Shown: positions 58,735 to 64,000 of the stretch, piece by piece
How the letters are laid out: each line of letters starts with the position of its first letter
Position numbering within the stretch: the first letter of the stretch is position 1
NCBI GenBank assembly: GCA_047528275.1
Contig: CP180023.1
Location: 1,302,001-1,366,000 of the forward strand
DNA from: G039954875 sp047528275
GTDB taxonomy: Bacteria > Bacteroidota > Bacteroidia > Flavobacteriales > Blattabacteriaceae
Length of the DNA stretch: 64,000 bases
Direction of reading: 5' to 3'
The notes under the pieces: model-generated
Databases searched by the model: none
Told to the model about the DNA's origin: nothing
Seen by the model: only the letters and a program-made list of their open reading frames with translations
Translations under genes and position numbers: made by a program

Positions 58735-59430
58735 GAGTAAATCATAAGATCATGGGAGATTCCTTGTCCTTTAAGCATTTCATAAGACCAAAATATCGTA
58801 TCTGTGGTAACACAGTTCGATGCAATGTTTTTCAAAACGGATTTTTTTGGTATTTTCAAAATATTTTTATGTTTTAGGTATATTGTGCATCAAATCCGTC
58901 ATAGCATCTACTGCTTCAGAGAGTCTTTTAGCTTGTGTCGATATAAGATGAGATATAATTGTGTCGGTTTTTTTGTCCAGCCATCTCATAATAAACTCCA
59001 GTGCTGTAAGCCAAATAACGTGACTCTCTGGATTTCTTAGAATAAGACTGAAGTAAGGGGCCCCGATCCAAAGTAAATATTGAATACTATCGAGTATACC
59101 ATAAGCTTCGGATTAAAAAATATATCCCTAGCCATTCTCTAAATTTCGATGTTTTGCCTACTGCAGCATAACGTGATAAACCAAAAAATACGCTCTCTTT
59201 ATTGAATTTAATATCAGCCCGTAACTTGAGCGCGTACGAGCCATGATTTCCCGATAAGCCTTCTGATCAGATTGAGGATTTTTCAAAAAATATTTCACTC
59301 ATTCAATTCCTACGGAAAAATTTCCCATCAGTCCCATCAAAATGATCATCGTTTTATCCTCTTCCATACCTATGGAATATTTGATCTTAATCTTGTACAA
59401 TGTTTTTTTTAAAATCGTTTAGCCCATGTT
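58735..59430 (-). pseudogene. M16-family (pitrilysin/insulinase-like) peptidase, C-terminal half
   Basis: Joined frames read GMEEDKTMIILMGLMGNFS, KYFLKNPQSDQKAYREIMAR, FNKESVFFGLSRYAAVGKTS and KLMVYSIVFNIYFGSG. They go on KSRESRYLAYSTGVYYEMAG, HNYISSYIDTQAKRLSEAV-like, KSVLKNIASNCVTTDTIFWS and YEMLKGQGISHDL. These match the second M16 domain in order (FFGGGMSSIVFQEIREARALAYS... YIGTQADKLxEAL). The first domain with the zinc motif HxxEH is absent, because upstream sequence is ribonucleotide reductase. A deletion joined the two. Confidence 0.65.
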
Positions 59431-60990
59431 TATTGGTACCTAGGTAGTTTATATAACTGGCTATCAATAGCAGGTAAGGATCATGAACCGACCCGATGTC
59501 ATATATGATTTGAAGTTTATTTAGTCAAGAGCACCCTGAGATAGAATTACTGAGTCATAATTCCAATACTCTTTATCGAAGGAACACGAGAGTCCTTCTA
59601 TGGTCATGTGATAGCAGGAATTGTCAATATACTGGAAATCGTAACGGGTTTTTCCATTTACGGTATAGTTTTTGGTCACTAAATTCTTTTATACAGTAGC
59701 TGGGGGATTGAAAGCTTCTTCCATCTTACCTGTAAATATCTCATAAAGACGTCAGTTGAGCAAACTGACTACGATCAGCTATTTTTCATAATCATTCTAA
59801 AAGCGAATTACATCGGCCTGAAATTTTTTTGGACCGACTGGGGTATTGGACTTATGAAACTCTTCGATAAGTGTTTTGAGTTCTTTTTTGTTGTTTTTTT
59901 GCTATTTTTTAGAGATTAACAACACGCCACTGAACGAACTATCGCAATATACTTAGGATCTTGATAAATCTTATCGAGGATTTTCTTTACGCATTCGAGT
60001 TCAATCTCGACCAAATAATCCTTCAAACTCTAGGTTTTGTAAACAGTTTCTTAAAATTGAGTATAATCAAATCGGACCTTAGTAGTGAAAGGTGATTCTA
60101 CAAATCTGTACAAATTCAAAACGATCAATCGGCAATTATCATCACCTTGCATAACTATCTCCGATCAAGGATTGATAGAGGCTATTTTTGTAGTTGTGGT
60201 ACACCGAAGAGGTCGAATAGCGGTACTGTCTGTCCTAAAGAATCAAATCGGGATCAGCAATATTGTACACACAACGGATAATGTTATTCCAAAGGGTTTT
60301 TATTCGAATGATTCTTTTGTATTTAGATTGATGGCTATCAATAGGCTAATGCAGGGTATAATCTGTGTCGTCGAACACACCTTGCGTAAGTTCGTCGGAC
60401 AGACGTACGGATATGTTGGCTCTTTTGATTTTTTTGAGGTCTTGCTTGGACCATAACAAAATTTTCTTCATTCTCCCCCGGATGAAGGATACATCTATGG
60501 TGAGCATGAGCGCATCGCGATGACCATTTTGGGCTACTTCTCGAGTGATATTGGAAAACCTATCCATGAAAAAATACGGCCCCGCGATACTGGTCCCTGC
60601 TGCATTGGATACAAAAGTATTTTTGGGCCGCAATCCGGAGATGTCTACTCCAAGACTACAATAATGTTTAAATAATTGAGCGAGTTGTTAGTTTGTATAC
60701 ATAATTACTTCCATTTGAATTACAACAAGGTGGGGATGGGGATGACTACATAATTGGACAAGAAGGTAATGATATACGGATGATCTAAGGTAGACATGAT
60801 ACTCTCTTTTGGGATGATGTATTTGAAATCTTTGAAAAAGTGAAAAATCTTCTCCTCTTTGAGTGGCTCTCTACGCTTCCCATATTCGGATAATACTTCC
60901 GAAGTCGGTGAATGATTTTAGGGGTCTTTTTCTTCGTATCAACCTTGTGGATCCCTCAAAGCATATTTGTTGATCCAGGTAGTAGTAGCC
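59430..60990 (-). pseudogene. nrdJ: Adenosylcobalamin-dependent (class II) ribonucleotide reductase
   Basis: N-terminal pieces: IFHFFKDFKYIIPKESIMST (relatives: FKxFKYIxPQGSIM), then VDISGLRPKNTFVSNAAGTS and FMDRFSNITREVAQNGHRDA, then LMLTIDV. Next come KQDLKKIKRANISVRLSDEL and NADPDLIL-type active-site loops. Then DDNCRLIVLNLYRFVESPFT, DYLVEIELECVKKILDKIYQ, and the C-terminal LYEIFTGKMEEAFNPP and TRYDFQYIDNSCYHMTIEGL. The last features (GxPYEIFTG, YDFQYID, TIEGLSRSF) point to the cobalamin-dependent class. It makes deoxyribonucleotides. Many stops; another reductase must serve the cell. Confidence 0.75.
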
Positions 60991-61323
60991 AGTTCATCCC
61001 CCTTAAAATATTTCAAACTGGAATTGAATACTTATTTATAAATATATGTGATTTATTTGACCTACGTATCAGAAAAATTATTCATAACAATGAATATTAT
61101 TTCAAAAAAAAAATAACCGCATCACTGGCTTAAAAAGGGTATTCCAACTATTCAGAAAAATTCTACAGGTACTTTTTTTTTCAACAAGACTTGTTGAAAA
61201 TCGGTCATATGCCTTTTATGATCGAGGTTAAGTTATCTTTTTATAAAAATCCGTGTTCTGGTCTAGGATAGAGATTTAAAAAGACTTATTTTAAATGAGA
61301 TCCTATGGGATCTTATGATGGGA

Positions 61324-63340
61324 TCATTTTTTGAATTTATACTCATGATAGCGCTTAGCATCGATCGTAAACAATGTGATATAAGCGCCATTAGAGAGAC
61401 AATCCATGATATATTTTTGACATCAGGACATGAGTCAGATTTGAAAGAGGCTTCATTGGAGAACTTATTACTAAGCTCGTCGAAAAGATCTACTTTGATG
61501 TCTTTCCCTTCGAAGCCATTCAGGAAGACGATCAACTGATCTTGGATCATATCATAATTGATGATAAAACCATTGTTTTTTTTTAAAAAAAAAAATAGCT
61601 ACTTCTCTACCTACAGGTCTCAATATGCCATTTTTGTAAAGAGCATAGACTTTATAAAGATATCTGCCGTCTTGGAGATCGCTTTCAGAAAAATAGGTTT
61701 GAATAAGTGAAACAGTCGTTAGGCTTTTTCCGTCTCTCTTTATTTCATGACCGATGAGATTGAGAGATGTCTCAGATTGGTCGGAGAAAATATGATTCGA
61801 TCCAGGCGATTTCCAAATCAAAATGACATTCTTTTTTTTTATCGTAGCTCTAATGTCTTCTACCGATAGGCATACAGAAATCTCTACAGGGATATCGGCG
61901 GTTTTTGACAATGCCTTCGGATATGACCAAAGAATAGGGTTAGTACTCGATTTTGGTGAGCAGTACCTCTCTCCCATCATCCGCCGGCTCACAGTATAGG
62001 CAGATTGTGGAAATCCTATTTATGGTCAATGGTATAACTCTAACCTCCCTGGCTTGGAGAACACATTCAACTTGCTCGATATTATTTCGGATATTGTATC
62101 CAGGCTTGTCTGATAATGAATGGTTTTCAGTTTCTAAAGTCCAATCTTTACAAATAGTATCTTTTTATTATACGCTTAAGTTAAGCTCATTAATCAGCCT
62201 AATCTTCCTATTGTTCAAAAAAAAAGTAGTCTTGCTTCCTTTAAACCCAGTGTGGGAGAAAGACATACCCACTCTGGAAATGAAAATTATTCTAAGAGGT
62301 CTATTATAATCCATACTCAGCTATTATAGGTATATCAGGAATATCAGGTGTATCATCCCATGTTAGAGTGACTTTTATCAGTTCGTCTCCTCTGACTTCA
62401 ATCTCATACTCGTCCTTTTTTTAACCATTCTTGAACGTTCTCTACAAGATGGAGAAACTTGTGTGATCTCGTATGATCTCCAAAGCACTAGATACGTTCA
62501 AAACTCCTACTCCACAGTGATAATCAGGTTTCAGATTCGGGCTAAATTTCCTAGCACTGTTCCAAAGCAATACTTTGATCGTAGGAGCTAAGAGGAACCT
62601 CCCTAATTTTTATTTAGCACTTTGTTACCATAAAGTGGTCCCTCTCAAAACAACAGGTATACAGAAGAGGCCTCCGAATAAATATCATAGAATCTATTGA
62701 AAATCACGATGGTATAAAACATATTGTAACTATAGACACAGATGTTAGGTTTGATACGTTCATCATCGATTGGACCCCAATTGCTGAAATCGGTCTCATA
62801 TCTACAACTGATTTACTCCATCTAGATGCTCTGATAGACCCTATCACGATAATATTTTTGGCTATTCGATTATATAGTATACAATCATAACCTTTTATAC
62901 AATTTCTAGGGAGATCACCAGGCCTCAGATAATCAGGCCCATCATCAAGATTGTTCCTACAATCATAACTGGAGTATGCCAATATGTTGCTACTTTTGAA
63001 AATTAGGAAGGCATTGTTTCCAAGCGAAAACATGTACCATCTCATCCAACTTGGCATCACTTAAACTATAACGACCCAACTTATAATCCTCTACCCTACT
63101 GATCTTCCAATCTCCGAACTACTTCCACTGGGGGATCATCACGATCGATCATTCATCCAACCCTTACCCAATAAGAATGATTGGAAACAATGCCTTCCTA
63201 ATTTTCAAAAGTAGCAACATATTCGTTAAATAGCTTTCCAAAGACATCATACACTTTGATTTTTTTCTTCTGGAACCATACCCTCAGTCTGGCGTAGAAA
63301 ATCATATGTTTTTTTTAAAAAAAAATTCTTGTCTTATTTT
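61324..63340 (-). pseudogene. Subtilisin-like (S8) serine protease with type IX sorting domain
   Basis: From the N-side: VYDVFGKLFNEYVATFEN, IVSNHSYWVRVG, ISRVEDYKLGRYSLSDAKLD, then DDGPDYLRPGDLPRN (family: SAGNDGPDY). Next KGYDCILYNRIAKNIIVIGS, FSNWGPIDDERIKPN and a worn GTSxSxP serine loop. Then ARKFSPNLKPDYHCGVGVLN, VSSALEIIRDH and EYEIEVRGDELIKVTLTWDD. A fibronectin-like part has DGRYLYKVYALYKNG. The end reads KDIKVDLFDELSNK, SNGAYITLF and IDAKRYHEYKFKK, a type A sorting domain for type IX secretion. It was therefore a secreted protease. Dozens of lesions. Confidence 0.8.
62981..63223. repeat. Perfect 43-bp inverted repeat inside the S8 protease relic
   Basis: 62981-63023 and 63181-63223 are exact reverse complements with 157 bp between. 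The right copy fits the protease reading frame (EYVATFEN); the left copy interrupts it between SDAKLDEMVHVF and LAYSSYDC. Confidence 0.92.
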
Positions 63341-63448
63341 AATATCTACTAATTTAGTGGATTGATATAGACAAAAATATATAAAATATATAAAACACCA
63401 TAGCACACTTATAAGATTATTTTAATATTTAATTTTTATAAAATAAAT

Positions 63449-64000
63449 TTATACTGATTTATTAATAAATCTGACCGATATGATCCCATCTTGATCTATG
63501 CCGAAGAGCTTGATAGTTTGTAAAGTATTAACCTGCTCAAATGCTCAAGGGACTTTGATTTTAATATAGTTCTCTGTGTAACCGTGTATGAAGCCTCCCT
63601 TGTTTTCGCTTTCAAACAATACGGTACACTCGGTATCAATCTGACTTTCGTAAAACTGCCGGATTTTTTTTGGCCGAAAGTCTGCGGAGCATTTTATTAC
63701 ATTTTTGGCGGATCTATTTGGGTACAACACTCTCCATATGGATGACTTCCATACAAGCCCTCTCGGAATAACTGAATACATGCAGATAAGGGATTTCCAG
63801 CTCATGGAGAAAACAATACGTCTCCAAAAAATGTCTATCGCTCTCTCCAGAGAAACTTATGATCACATCTACGCCTATACAAACATGAGGTATAAATGCT
63901 CATATCCAATGCACTTTTTCGACGTAGAGTACACTCAGATAACGCCGTCACATTTTTTTAAGAATCTCTGAACATACTGATTATAATAGTATTTGAAAAT
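63449..64000 (-). pseudogene. mtaB: MtaB-type tRNA methylthiotransferase, C-terminal part (runs off the window)
   Basis: Reads from the edge RRYLSVLYVEKVHWI, then FIPHVCIGVDVIISFSGESD, RHFLETYCFLHELEIPYLHV and FSYSERA. The TRAM domain follows: IRQFYESQIDTECTVLFESE, NKGGFIHGYTENYIKIKVP, then VNTLQTIKLFGIDQDGII. Relatives have TCIGVDVIVGFPGES, YLHVFxYSxRxxT and HxVLxExxxKGxxxGxTENY. It is the radical-SAM enzyme that methylthiolates t6A37 of tRNA. In-frame stops (one from Arg AGA to TGA near 63950) show decay. The radical-SAM cluster region lies outside the window. Confidence 0.8.

Noticed and set aside
1..64000. Genetic-code change (stop codons reassigned) to explain the many in-frame stops
   Set aside because: All three stop codons interrupt the relics, frameshifts are equally common, and more than 20 core genes have no internal TAA, TAG or TGA.
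1..64000. CRISPR array
   Set aside because: No set of regularly spaced direct repeats was seen; the repeats present are inverted pairs or homopolymers.

Overview
The window comes from a member of the Bacteroidota whose genome is collapsing, most likely a host-restricted symbiont. The phylum call rests on several signs. There are relics of gliding/type IX secretion genes: a CHU_C C-terminal domain, a PorP/SprF barrel and a type IX sorting domain. There is a type III glutamine synthetase, a DUF4293 protein, an S46 peptidase relic, and a Rho with a long charged insert. Several intact genes carry TTTG - about 18 bp - TAnnTTTG promoter elements. Ankyrin-repeat and Fic relics point to a life with eukaryotes. 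An Amoebophilus/Cardinium-like lineage is possible, but nothing here proves the genus.

Only about 24 kb of the 64 kb is intact coding sequence, in 23 genes. Most of the rest is decayed but readable: at least 25 pseudogenes can be named by joining frames across stops and frameshifts.

1-17.5 kb: intact aspartate aminotransferase, rsmG, lipB, lysS, argH, ribosomal protein THX, gmk and asd. They alternate with relics of a Nudix hydrolase, a cytosine-deaminase-like amidohydrolase, an outer-membrane barrel, RsmF, an ankyrin protein, nicotinamidase, a lipocalin-like lipoprotein, YicC and an ArsC/Spx-like protein. Long C/G homopolymers sit inside four of the decayed loci.

17.5-37 kb: a broken CHU_C adhesin plus PorP/SprF locus, then intact trmH-like, rnhA, plsC, an enoyl-CoA hydratase-like gene, ptrB and recG. 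Between them lie relics of ElaA, an M1 aminopeptidase, an S46 peptidase, a TlpA-like protein, and a sugar-use block (glycosidase, uridine-kinase-like protein, MFS transporter).

37-48 kb: an 11-kb accessory graveyard. It holds a phage lysis module (holin, amidase, spanin-like) flanked by an inverted repeat, a Fic protein and an IS110 transposase. One intact lipoprotein gene lies here beside a decayed tandem copy of itself.

48-58.7 kb: the healthiest part. A five-gene minus-strand run, grpE-dnaJ-ABC ATPase-ABC permease-mnmA, is followed by a SanA-like gene broken only at poly-A runs, type III glutamine synthetase, DUF4293 and rho with a strong terminator. 58.7-64 kb: relics of an M16 peptidase, a B12-dependent ribonucleotide reductase, a subtilisin-like protease with a type IX sorting domain, and mtaB.

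What survives is information processing, chaperones, amino-acid and lipid steps and one oligopeptidase. What is lost is secretion and gliding, most peptidases, sugar use, NAD and nucleotide side paths, host-interaction proteins and phage functions. A recurring oddity is a set of perfect inverted repeats inside pseudogenes that look like template-switch mutations.
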